Source: Clostridiales bacterium (GTDB lineage Bacteria; Bacillota; Clostridia; Oscillospirales; Oscillospiraceae). From it: a stretch of DNA of 64,000 nt. Positions 9,255-17,254 of this stretch are shown in pieces. Below the pieces are notes generated by a model that searched no databases, was not told the DNA's origin, and worked only from the letters and a program-made list of their open reading frames with translations. The position numbers and the translations under genes are program-made. The stretch is from positions 1 through 64,000 of the forward strand of contig SFHI01000022.1 of the NCBI GenBank assembly GCA_004555705.1, given 5' to 3'. Numbering within the stretch: position 1 is the first letter of the stretch; each line of letters begins with the position of its first letter.

Positions 9255-9428
9255 AAATTGGTGTTTGAAGTTTTTAAACATATTGCGTTTCCACCGTAGG
9301 GGCGGATATTATCCGCCCGAAACATTCCGTATTTTGAGCATTTCCGTTAAAGCGGAGTGCTTTTGTGACGAAAGGTTGCGGGCGGATAATATCCGCCCCT
9401 ACGGCAGCAACTCGGCAAGCACCAATTT
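9255..9428. repeat. Type B hairpin element (copy 5)
   Basis: Same ends as type A (AAATTGGTGTTTG, AAGCACCAATTT) but the core has GGGCGGATA/TATCCGCCC hairpins near both ends. It lies between the likely promoter at 9192 and the SGNH gene, so it would be transcribed. A short AATTGACAATTG inverted repeat at about 9486-9510 follows it. Confidence 0.88.
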
Positions 9429-9539
9429 GCGTCGCTGTGCGCGGACCTGATAAGCATTCCGTTTTTCATCCCAAAGAGATTTCATAATTGACAATTGTCA
9501 ATTGTCAATTAATTCACCAAGACTGGCGGTTGAAGGATT

Positions 9540-10340
9540 ATGAGCAACAGACGAAGAGAATTTCCCATATGGCTGGCCCTGGCGGCGCCGGTGCTGCTGA
9601 TCGCGGCGCTGAGCATCGTGTTTCTGGGCGGCAAGGACGAGAAGGCCGCCGCGGACAGCTCCCTGGACGCCGGGATCGGCTACCTGGAGGTGCTGGAGAA
9701 GAAGGACCCCGCCGAGGTCATGGCCGTCCGCAAGCAGATTGCCGAGAGGAAGCTGGCGGCCCAGCGGGATCAGCTGGTGACCCAGCTGACCAGCGGCGGC
9801 ATGGACCCCTTCTCCATGTTCAAGGACTACTGCATCATGGGTGACTCCCGGGCGGTGGGCTTCTGGTACCACGGCTACCTGGACAAGAGCCGGTGCATCG
9901 CCGACGGCGGCCACACCATCCGGGACATCACCGCCAACATGGATGCCCTGGTGGCCATGAACCCGGCCACGGTGTACCTGTGCTACGGTCTGAACGACAC
10001 CTCCATCGGCTACTGGGACAGCGCCGAGCAGTATGTGGGGGAGTATATGCAGATTATCCGGGAGGTCAAGAGCAGGCTCCCCGATACCACCGTGGTGGTC
10101 AGCTCCATTCTGCCCGCCCGGGACCCGGCTTTTGAGCGCTCCAAAAAGTGGTACAACATCCCCGATTGGAGCGCGGCTCTGGAGGCCGCCTGCAAGGAAA
10201 ACGGCGTTCTCTTCGCCAACTGCGATTCCCTGGCGGACAAGTACCCCAACCTGTGGGACCCGGACGGCATCCACTTCCGGAAGGAATTCTATCCCTACTG
10301 GGCCAGCTGCCTGCTGGTGGCCACCCTGATGGAGGGCTGA
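9540..10340 (+). CDS. Membrane-anchored SGNH/GDSL hydrolase
   Basis: 266 residues: a short basic N-terminus, one membrane anchor (about 9-29), a helical stalk, then an extracytoplasmic SGNH domain. Block I is IMGDSRAVG with nucleophile Ser103, block III is YGLNDTS (150-156), and block V is DPDGIHF with the Asp242/His245 dyad. SGNH proteins of this type move or remove acyl groups on surface glycans. It opens an operon with a DUF4358 protein, an MBOAT acyltransferase and a DHHW protein, separated by 3, 12 and 15 bases. That supports a role in O-acetylation of a wall or secreted polysaccharide; the substrate is unknown. Confidence 0.85.
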   Translation: MSNRRREFPIWLALAAPVLLIAALSIVFLGGKDEKAAADSSLDAGIGYLEVLEKKDPAEVMAVRKQIAERKLAAQRDQLVTQLTSGGMDPFSMFKDYCIMGDSRAVGFWYHGYLDKSRCIADGGHTIRDITANMDALVAMNPATVYLCYGLNDTSIGYWDSAEQYVGEYMQIIREVKSRLPDTTVVVSSILPARDPAFERSKKWYNIPDWSAALEAACKENGVLFANCDSLADKYPNLWDPDGIHFRKEFYPYWASCLLVATLMEG

Positions 10341-10343
10341 AAA

Positions 10344-10829
10344 ATGAGATCCAACGCGTTTTTGTATGAGATCGGCCGGTGGGCCGCGGTGGTGGTGGGA
10401 ATCGTCTGCCTGATCGTGCTGTTCGGGGGCAACTCCGTCAGCGGCGCGGACCCCCAGGAGGTGGCGGAGGCGGTGACCTCTGCCATCGATATGGAGAATA
10501 TGCAGTTGGCCGACAACCAGATGGTCAAGCGGTTCTACGGCCTGGACCCCTCGGATTACGAGGGCTGCATCCTCTACTACCCCAATACCAACATGATGGC
10601 CGAGGAAGTGCTGATTGTGAAGCTGAAGGACATTTCCCAGCAGCAGACCGTCAGCGACGCCGTGGAAGCCAGACTGCAGACCCAGAAGAACACCTTCGAG
10701 GGCTACGGCGTGGAGCAGTACGATATGCTGACCAACCACTGCTATGTGGAGGTGCGGGGAAATTACGTGCTGTTTGTGGTGAACCCCAACGCCGATGCCG
10801 CCCGGAAGGCCTTCCTGGGCGCGCTGTAA
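10344..10829 (+). CDS. DUF4358-domain protein
   Basis: 161 residues with one N-terminal membrane segment (about 12-29) and an outside domain containing ENMQLADNQMVKRFYGLDP, EVLIVKL and a C-terminal NYVLFVVNPN. This pattern matches DUF4358, a clostridial family of unknown function often encoded next to MBOAT acyltransferases. Placement between the SGNH and MBOAT genes suggests an accessory role in the acylation machinery. No catalytic residues are recognised. RBS for the next gene (AAAGGAGG) lies directly after its stop. Confidence 0.8.
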   Translation: MRSNAFLYEIGRWAAVVVGIVCLIVLFGGNSVSGADPQEVAEAVTSAIDMENMQLADNQMVKRFYGLDPSDYEGCILYYPNTNMMAEEVLIVKLKDISQQQTVSDAVEARLQTQKNTFEGYGVEQYDMLTNHCYVEVRGNYVLFVVNPNADAARKAFLGAL

Positions 10830-10841
10830 AGGAGGTGCACC

Positions 10842-12254
10842 ATGGCATTTTCGGAACTGAAATTTGTCTTTGTATTCCTTCCCTTCGCTCTGCTGCTGCA
10901 TATGGTCATGCCCATGCGGGGCAAAAACCTGATTCTGGCGCTGCTGAGCCTGCTGTTCTTTGCCTGGGGCTCCCCAAAATATGTGGCGCTGATGCTGGTG
11001 ATTCTGGCCTTCAACTACTTCTCCGGTCTGCTCATTCAGGAGAAAAAACAGGAGGAGCAGAACCCCTGGGGAGCCAAATTCGCGCTGGTCAGCGCAGTGG
11101 TCGTCAATTTGCTTCTGCTGGGCTTCTTTAAATACTGGGGCTTCCTCCTGGAGAACGTGAACGCGGTATTCAAGACGCATCTGGCTACCCGGGTCACTTC
11201 CATGCCGATTGGCGTGTCCTTTTTCACCTTCTCGGTGCTGTCTTATTTATTTGATGTGTACCGGGGCAAGGCCCCGGCCCAGCGGAATGTGATCCACTTC
11301 ACCCTGTTCGTCACCTTCTTCCCCAAGCTGGTCTCCGGCCCCATCGTGCCCTATGCCGAGATGGAGCAGCAGATCATGGAGCGGAAAATCGGCCCTGTTC
11401 GGTTTGGCCGGGGCAGCCGCACCTTCCTCATCGGTCTGGCGAAAAAGGTGCTGCTGGCGGACACCCTGGGCAAAACCTTCTACGCCCTCTCCGCCCTGGA
11501 CCCGGGAGAGCTTAGCGTGGTCTCCGCCTGGCTGGGGGCGGTGTGCTACGCCCTGATGCTCTACTTTGACTTTGGGGGCTACTCCGACATGGCCATCGGC
11601 CTTGCGGAAATGTTCGGCTTCACCTTCCAGAAGAACTTCGACTACCCCTACATGAGCGCCAGCCTCACCGAGTTCTGGCGCAGGTGGCATATCTCCCTGG
11701 GCGCCTGGTTCCGGGACTATGTGTACATCCCCCTGGGCGGCAGCCGGGCGGGCACGGCAAAAACCATCCGCAATCTGCTCATTGTCTGGCTGCTCACCGG
11801 CATCTGGCACGGGGCCAGCTGGAACTTCGTTTTCTGGGGCCTCTACTACGGGCTGCTTCTGCTGCTGGAAAAGTTTGTGTTTGCCAAGATTCTTGACAAA
11901 ATCCCCAACTTCCTGCGCAGAATTCCCACGCTGCTGCTGGTGATCATCGGCTGGGTGTTCTTCTTCAGCCCCGGCCTGGGCTTTGCTTTCCGGTGGCTTG
12001 GCAGTATGTTCGGCGCGGGGGCCGGGGGCTTCCTGGATGCCACTGCCAAGTATTACCTCTCCGGCTGCGCCATCATCCTGGTGGTGAGCGCCCTCGGGGC
12101 CTACCCCCTGGCCGCCAAGCTGGGGAACCTCACCCTCCGCCGCAGGAGGTGGCCGGTGTATGTGAGCGTCGTGTGGTTCGCGGCGCTGATGATCCTGTGC
12201 ATCGCGGGAATGACGGTGAGCACCTACTCATCGTTCCTGTATTTCCAATTCTAA
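10842..12254 (+). CDS. MBOAT-family O-acyltransferase (AlgI/PatA type)
   Basis: 470-residue polytopic protein that by family carries acyl groups across the membrane to an extracellular acceptor. Hallmarks are FKYWGF near residue 96, FDFGGYSDMAIGLAEMFGF (242-260), TEFWRRWHISLGAWFRDYVY with His283, and the catalytic-histidine motif TGIWHGASWNF with His323. These correspond to the two conserved MBOAT His regions. Partners on both sides are SGNH-type proteins (9540, 12270) that would complete transfer outside. The acceptor glycan cannot be read from the sequence. ATG follows AAAGGAGGTGCACC. Confidence 0.93.
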   Translation: MAFSELKFVFVFLPFALLLHMVMPMRGKNLILALLSLLFFAWGSPKYVALMLVILAFNYFSGLLIQEKKQEEQNPWGAKFALVSAVVVNLLLLGFFKYWGFLLENVNAVFKTHLATRVTSMPIGVSFFTFSVLSYLFDVYRGKAPAQRNVIHFTLFVTFFPKLVSGPIVPYAEMEQQIMERKIGPVRFGRGSRTFLIGLAKKVLLADTLGKTFYALSALDPGELSVVSAWLGAVCYALMLYFDFGGYSDMAIGLAEMFGFTFQKNFDYPYMSASLTEFWRRWHISLGAWFRDYVYIPLGGSRAGTAKTIRNLLIVWLLTGIWHGASWNFVFWGLYYGLLLLLEKFVFAKILDKIPNFLRRIPTLLLVIIGWVFFFSPGLGFAFRWLGSMFGAGAGGFLDATAKYYLSGCAIILVVSALGAYPLAAKLGNLTLRRRRWPVYVSVVWFAALMILCIAGMTVSTYSSFLYFQF

Positions 12255-12269
12255 AAGGAGGCGGCTGCT

Positions 12270-13460
12270 TTGGACGAAAAACGCAATACCCCCCGCAATC
12301 CCCGGCGGCGGACCCCCTTTCAGGTCAACCGGCGGCTCCAGGCCCAGTACCTGAGCTGGCTGCTGATCCTGACCATGCTCCTGGGCATCGGAACCGGCAT
12401 CCTGGTCAAGGACCGGGAATTCTCCGACAGCGAAAACCGGATGCTGGCCCAATTCCCCAAAATCACCTTCTCCTCCCTGTTTGACGGCAGCTTCCTGGAG
12501 GGGCTGGGGGATTACACGGCGGACCAGTTCCCGGGACGGGACGCCTGGATCAGCCTGAACCTGAAAATGAATCAGCTTCTCGGCCAGAAGGAGGCCGGAG
12601 GCGTCTACCTCTGCGACGACGGCTACCTGATCCAGATTCCCGAGGAGCCCAACTGGGTTCAGGCGGAGCGGAACCTGGCCGCGGCGGAGTCCTTCGCCGC
12701 CAAATACCCGGACCTCAACATGGTCATGACCGTAGCCCCCAACGCGGTGACGGTGCTGTCAAATCTGCTGCCCGCCAACGCCCCCGCCCGGGATCAGCGG
12801 GAGGACATCGCCTGGATTCAGGCGCGGCTGGACGCGGTGCAATTCTGCGATGTGACGGACGCGCTGCTGGCCCACAAGGATGAGGGAGTCTACTACAAAA
12901 CCGACCACCACTGGACCAGTCTTGGGGCCAAGTACGCCTTCCACGCCATGACGGAGGCCTTAAACATCACCACCGTCAAAGAGGAGGACTACACCGCCTA
13001 CCCCGTGTCCAACACCTTTGAGGGCACCCTGTCCTCCAAGAGCGGCAGCCATGCCTCCAGGGACACCGTGGAAATCTTCATCCCCCATACCAGCATTGAT
13101 TATTATGTAAACTACGCCGATACCGGGGAGAATGTCAGCTCCCTGTACCGCCGCAGCGCCCTGAACCAGAAGGATCACTACACCGTGTTCTTCGGCGGCA
13201 ACCATTCCCGGGTGGACATTACCACCACGGCGGACACCGGGCGGTGCCTGCTGCTGTTCAAGGACTCCTACGCCAACTGTATGGTGCAGTTTCTGTACCC
13301 CTACTATGACCACATCACCATGATCGACCCCCGGTACTACTACGACAACATCGACCTGGTGGTCAAGAGCGAATCTATCACCGATGTACTCTTCCTCTAC
13401 AACGCCGACACCTTCCTAAGTGACACCTCCCTGGCGGACGTGCTGCTCAGCGAAGGATAA
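12270..13460 (+). CDS. DHHW-family protein (AlgX/AlgJ-like SGNH domain)
   Basis: 396 residues, starting at a TTG codon preceded by AAAGGAGGCGG, which overlaps the MBOAT stop. A basic N-terminus and one membrane segment (about 26-46) precede an outside domain with FSDSENRMLAQFP and the defining YKTDHHWTSLGAKYA (209-223), plus a C-terminal KDSYANCMVQFL block. DHHW proteins resemble AlgJ/AlgX, which complete polysaccharide O-acetylation. It is the last gene of the acylation operon. Function by family and neighbourhood; acceptor unknown. Confidence 0.85.
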   Translation: MDEKRNTPRNPRRRTPFQVNRRLQAQYLSWLLILTMLLGIGTGILVKDREFSDSENRMLAQFPKITFSSLFDGSFLEGLGDYTADQFPGRDAWISLNLKMNQLLGQKEAGGVYLCDDGYLIQIPEEPNWVQAERNLAAAESFAAKYPDLNMVMTVAPNAVTVLSNLLPANAPARDQREDIAWIQARLDAVQFCDVTDALLAHKDEGVYYKTDHHWTSLGAKYAFHAMTEALNITTVKEEDYTAYPVSNTFEGTLSSKSGSHASRDTVEIFIPHTSIDYYVNYADTGENVSSLYRRSALNQKDHYTVFFGGNHSRVDITTTADTGRCLLLFKDSYANCMVQFLYPYYDHITMIDPRYYYDNIDLVVKSESITDVLFLYNADTFLSDTSLADVLLSEG

Positions 13461-13462
13461 TT

Positions 13463-13495
13463 CAGTGGACAGTTGACAGTGGAAAGTGGACAGTT
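13463..13495. repeat. Left arm of an outer inverted repeat
   Basis: GTGGACAGTTGACAGTGG-like unit, imperfectly complementary over about 33 bases to 13761-13793. The pair encloses repeat copy 6. Confidence 0.65.
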
Positions 13496-13536
13496 ATAGC
13501 ATCGCTTCACGATGAATCCAAATTCGGCTGCCCTGC

Positions 13537-13724
13537 AAATTGGTGTTTGGCAATTTCGTACGCACTGCGTTTTTACTGTAGGGGAGCCATTCATGGCTCC
13601 CGTGACGCAGTACGTTTTCGCCGAAACGCTCGTATAATCGGTACATTTCACCGCCGGGAGCCATGAATGGCTCCCCTACAGTGCTATTCCACCATTTTCA
13701 AAACAAATCTGCAAACACCAATTT
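13537..13724. repeat. Hairpin element with GGGAGCC core (copy 6)
   Basis: Ends AAATTGGTGTTTG and CAAACACCAATTT; the core hairpins read GGGAGCCATTCATGGCTCCC on the left and its near copy on the right, preceded by GTAGG as in type B. Only one copy of this core is in the window. Confidence 0.85.
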
Positions 13725-13760
13725 GACGGTCTCATTTTAATTGTCCCGAAGGGACTCCAC

Positions 13761-13793
13761 AACTGTCAACTGGCCACTGTCAACTGTCCACTC
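13761..13793. repeat. Right arm of an outer inverted repeat
   Basis: AACTGTCAACTGG-like unit matching 13463-13495 in reverse complement at most positions. Its right end is 30 bases before the rsmA start. Confidence 0.65.
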
Positions 13794-13822
13794 ATATCCC
13801 CCTCCCAAGAAAGGAGCTCCCA

Positions 13823-14680
13823 ATGGTCAACGTCTGCGACATTCAAGTGATGAAGCCCCTGCTGCAGGAGCACGGGTTCCGGTTTTCCAAGGCCAAGGGG
13901 CAGAATTTCCTCATTGCCTCCTGGGTACCGGAGTCCATCGCCCGGGAGGCCGGGGTGGACGAAACTGCCGGGGTGCTGGAAATCGGCCCGGGCATCGGCC
14001 CGCTGACCCAGCAGCTGTGCCTGCACGCGGGGAAAGTCTGCGCCGTGGAGCTGGACACCCGGCTGAAACCCATCCTGGACATCACCGTGGGAGAATTTTC
14101 CAATCTGGAAATCCTCTGGGCCGACGCTCTGAAGCTGGACCTGCCCAACCTGGTGCGGGAAAAATTCGCGGGACTCCGCCCCATGGCCTGCGCCAACCTC
14201 CCCTACTATATCACCACCCCCATATTGGCGGCGCTGCTGGAAGCGGACTGCTTCGATTCCGTCACCGTCATGGTGCAGAAAGAGGTAGCCCAGCGCATCG
14301 CCGCCGCTCCCGGCACGGCGGACTACGGCGCTTTTTCCGTGCTGTGCCAGTATTACGCGGAGCCGGAGCTTCTGTTTGACGTGCCCGCCCACTGCTTCCT
14401 GCCCCAGCCCAAGGTCACCTCGGCAGTGATCCGGCTGAAAGTCCGGAAAAACCGGAGCTGGGGGGAAGCCGACCGGGAGATTTTCTTCCGCACCGTCCGG
14501 GCCAGCTTCGCCATGCGGCGCAAGAAGCTCTCCAACGGCCTCGCCGCCGGTTTCCCGGAGCTGGGCAAGGCCGGGTCCGAAGAGGTACTCGCCCGGTGCA
14601 GCTTCCCGGAAAATGTCCGGGGCGAAACCCTTGGCATCCCCGAATTCGTCCAAATCGCCAACGCCATCGCGGAGAGATAA
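13823..14680 (+). CDS. rsmA: 16S rRNA adenine dimethyltransferase RsmA (KsgA)
   Basis: Dimethylates two adjacent adenines near the 3' end of 16S rRNA during small-subunit assembly, using S-adenosylmethionine. The 285-residue protein has family length. Motifs: FSKAKGQNFL at the start of the domain, SAM-binding VLEIGPGIGPLTQQL, VELD, the catalytic ANLPYYITTP, and C-terminal FLPQPKVTSAVIRL. The start at 13823 follows AAGGAGCTCCC. The stop codon TAA overlaps the first bases of repeat copy 7. Confidence 0.96.
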   Translation: MVNVCDIQVMKPLLQEHGFRFSKAKGQNFLIASWVPESIAREAGVDETAGVLEIGPGIGPLTQQLCLHAGKVCAVELDTRLKPILDITVGEFSNLEILWADALKLDLPNLVREKFAGLRPMACANLPYYITTPILAALLEADCFDSVTVMVQKEVAQRIAAAPGTADYGAFSVLCQYYAEPELLFDVPAHCFLPQPKVTSAVIRLKVRKNRSWGEADREIFFRTVRASFAMRRKKLSNGLAAGFPELGKAGSEEVLARCSFPENVRGETLGIPEFVQIANAIAER

Positions 14681-14852
14681 ATTGGCGTTTGATGTTTCCA
14701 AACACATTACACTACTACCGTAGGGGCGGCTATCAGCCGCCCGAACGCTAAAGATTTTTGAGCGTTTCCGGATAAAACGGACATGTATGTCATCGTTACC
14801 AAAGCGGGCGGATAATATCCGCCCCTACGGTGGCATTTCGACAAACACCAAA
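14679..14852. repeat. Type B hairpin element (copy 7)
   Basis: Ends AAATTGGCGTTTG and AAACACCAAAAT. The left core hairpin is GGCGGCT/AGCCGCC, the right GGCGGAT/ATCCGCC. Its first two bases form part of the rsmA stop codon. Confidence 0.85.
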
Positions 14853-14904
14853 ATCAGGGCGGAGAAGCCGGCGGGGCCCTCCGCTTTTTCTATAAGGAGA
14901 TAGT

Positions 14905-15597
14905 ATGATCGAATTTCTGTTTCTGGACCTGGACGACACCATCCTGGACTTCCACCAGGCGGAGCGGATCGCCCTGGCGGCGACCCTGCGCTCCTTTGGG
15001 GTGGAGCCGGAGCCGGACGTGCTGGACCGGTACCACATCATCAACCAGTGGCACTGGGAGCAGCTGGAGAAGGGTCTGATGACCCGGGAGCAGGTGCAGA
15101 CAGGCCGGTTCGCGGTGCTGTTCCGGGAGCTGGGCAAAACCGTGGAACCGAAGGAATGCTCCGCCCGGTACCACGAGAACCTGTCCCGGGGCCACTTCTT
15201 CCTCCCCGGGGCGGAGGAGGCGGTGAAAGGCCTCAGCAAAAAATACCGGCTGTACCTGGCCAGCAACGGCACCGCCTCCGTGCAGCACGGCAGGCTCCGG
15301 AGCGCGGGATTGTACCGGTATTTCGAGGGCATTTTCATCTCCGAGGAGCTGGGGGCCAATAAGCCGTCGAAGGCCTTTTTCGACGCCTGCTTCGCGAAAA
15401 TACCGGACTTCGACCCGGGGAAAGCGGTCGTGGTGGGCGACAGCCTGACCTCCGACATCCTGGGCGGCAAAAACGCGGGGCTTCCCACGGTGTGGGTGAA
15501 CCCCAGTCACAAGCCCCGCAGGGACATTGTTCCCGATTATGAAATCGAATCCCTGGCCCAGCTGGAGGCATTGCTGGAAGCCATCGGAGAACGCTGA
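14905..15597 (+). CDS. HAD hydrolase, YjjG-like pyrimidine nucleotidase
   Basis: 230-residue cytoplasmic HAD phosphatase. Motif I FLDLDDTILDF carries the nucleophile Asp, motif II is LASNGT, the conserved Lys sits in GANKPSKAFF, and motif IV is VVGDSLTSDILGG. The all-helical cap after motif I is subfamily I. The overall pattern fits YjjG, which dephosphorylates non-canonical nucleoside monophosphates and so cleans the nucleotide pool. The exact substrate is inferred from family only. RBS AAGGAGAT. Single gene between two repeats. Confidence 0.85.
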   Translation: MIEFLFLDLDDTILDFHQAERIALAATLRSFGVEPEPDVLDRYHIINQWHWEQLEKGLMTREQVQTGRFAVLFRELGKTVEPKECSARYHENLSRGHFFLPGAEEAVKGLSKKYRLYLASNGTASVQHGRLRSAGLYRYFEGIFISEELGANKPSKAFFDACFAKIPDFDPGKAVVVGDSLTSDILGGKNAGLPTVWVNPSHKPRRDIVPDYEIESLAQLEALLEAIGER

Positions 15598-15631
15598 AAG
15601 CCCCCATCCTATCCCCACAATGTCCCTCGGC

Positions 15632-15884
15632 AAATTGGTGTTTGCAACACTAAAATAGAAGTTGTCATTGCCATGAAAAACACTGTCATTGCGAGCCAGT
15701 GCGCACACTGGCGTGGCAATCCCCCGGTCCGAAGGAACCGGGTAACGATTACCACCAAAACCGCAACGCCTCCGTCCTTCCGGTTGTTTATCTACACGCT
15801 TCCCTCTAACCGGGGGATTGCCACACCAGCGTGCGCGCTGGTTCGCAATGACAGTTCTTTTTCAGTGCGCCAAACTCCCAATTT
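15632..15884. repeat. Type A hairpin element (copy 8)
   Basis: Ends AAATTGGTGTTTG and CAAACTCCCAATTT. Internally in the opposite orientation to most copies. Hairpin stems GCCAGTG/CACTGGC and ACCAGCG/CGCTGGT. A short duplicate of GTCATTG precedes the left hairpin. Confidence 0.87.
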
Positions 15885-16054
15885 GTCGCTCTGTTTCCGG
15901 CTGACGCTTCTATCCGAAAACGTTCCCCAGAGGGGGCTAACCCTGTGCGCGGCGGATTTGTTTACATAATGTTAACATCGTTCGTCCTTTCCGGCTTTTT
16001 TGTGATTTCCTTCCTGTTTTTGTAACTAAATTGATAGTTTTTGTTACTTTCCTG

Positions 16055-16083
16055 TTGACAAATCTGGTTTAATAAGTTAAACT
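16055..16083 (+). promoter_or_regulatory. Promoter of the glycosidase gene
   Basis: TTGACA at 16055-16060, 17-base spacer, TAAACT at 16078-16083. The surrounding DNA (15955-16085) is clearly AT-richer than the genes. Confidence 0.6.
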
Positions 16084-16131
16084 GTAATCATCCCAGTTTC
16101 CGCCTCCGGGGCGGACATAACGAGGTGTACT

Positions 16132-17250
16132 ATGGCAAAAAACAACGATTCTCTGCACTTCAAACCCCGCCGGGGCCGTTCCACGGTCCTGATGGTTCTG
16201 CGGCGGTTTCTTTTTGTGCTGCTGCTGGTGGTAGTTCTGGTGGTATCCGGCCTGATGCTGGTGCTGAACACCATTTTCAAGGGCCCCTCCCCCGCGGCCC
16301 GGCGGATTCTCACCATGTCCCTGCTGGAGCCCAGCGCCACCAAATGGATTCCGGGTCTGTTCCTGGATGACGAGACCCTGGCCTCCATTCGGGCGGGCGG
16401 CGGCGCCACCCTGACGGAAACGGTGTCCGACACCTCCGCCGTGGTGATCCGGCCCGATGCCTCCGGCGACAAGGAGTGGGAGGCCTACCCCGACGGCATC
16501 CGTATCGAATCCGTGGAGGGCGACACCTTCAACGCCCATGTGATGATCATCCGGGACCCCAGTCGGGTATACCTGGGCGTCTCCAATAAGGAGGGCTTCA
16601 CCACCAGCGTCCCCGGCAAGCGGATCAACCAGGTCATGGAGGATGAGGGCGTCAGCGCGGCCATCAACGCGGGCGCCTTCTATGACAACGGCAAGGCCAC
16701 CGCGGCGGTGGGCTCCGTCCCCGAGGGCCTGGTTTTCTCCGAGGGAGCGTGCGTCTGGAGCACCGGCGCGCCCCCCAACGGCATCACCGGCTTCGCGGGC
16801 TTTACCTATGACGACGTCCTGGTGGTCCACCAGGAGAACATCACCAAGGCCCAGGCCGAGGAGCTGAACATCCGGGACGGCTGCTGCTTCGGCCCGGTGC
16901 TGATTATGAACGGCGAAGTGAACACCGCGGCCTACAGCGTCTCCGGCTGGAACCCCCGGACCGCCATCGGTCAGCGTGCCGACGGCGCGGTGATTTTCGT
17001 GTGCATTGACGGCCGGCAGGCAGGCTCCGTAGGCGGCACCTACGCCGATGTCATCAACATCATGCAGGAGTACGGCGCCATCAACGCCTGCAATATGGAC
17101 GGCGGCTCCTCCACGGTGATGATGTACCGGGATGTGTCCGGCGTCTACCGGGAGCCGGGAGAGGTCTATATGGTCAACAGCTACTCCCTGCTCCAGTCGG
17201 AGCCCAGAAGAATGCCGGACTACTGGCTGGTGCGGCCCTTGGAGGAGTGA
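16132..17250 (+). CDS. Membrane-anchored phosphodiester glycosidase (NAGPA domain)
   Basis: 372 residues: a basic cytoplasmic tail, one membrane span (about 25-46) and an outside domain of the NAGPA/phosphodiester glycosidase family. Visible motifs are AAINAGAFYDNG, GCCFGPVLIMNGEV, PRTAIGQRADGAVIFVCIDGRQ and the hallmark ACNMDGGSSTVMMY. Bacterial relatives act on cell-surface or exopolysaccharide phosphodiesters, and the human relative removes GlcNAc from mannose-6-phosphate. The substrate here is unknown. The next gene starts four bases after the stop, so both form an operon. Confidence 0.88.
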   Translation: MAKNNDSLHFKPRRGRSTVLMVLRRFLFVLLLVVVLVVSGLMLVLNTIFKGPSPAARRILTMSLLEPSATKWIPGLFLDDETLASIRAGGGATLTETVSDTSAVVIRPDASGDKEWEAYPDGIRIESVEGDTFNAHVMIIRDPSRVYLGVSNKEGFTTSVPGKRINQVMEDEGVSAAINAGAFYDNGKATAAVGSVPEGLVFSEGACVWSTGAPPNGITGFAGFTYDDVLVVHQENITKAQAEELNIRDGCCFGPVLIMNGEVNTAAYSVSGWNPRTAIGQRADGAVIFVCIDGRQAGSVGGTYADVINIMQEYGAINACNMDGGSSTVMMYRDVSGVYREPGEVYMVNSYSLLQSEPRRMPDYWLVRPLEE

Positions 17251-17254
17251 AGCC

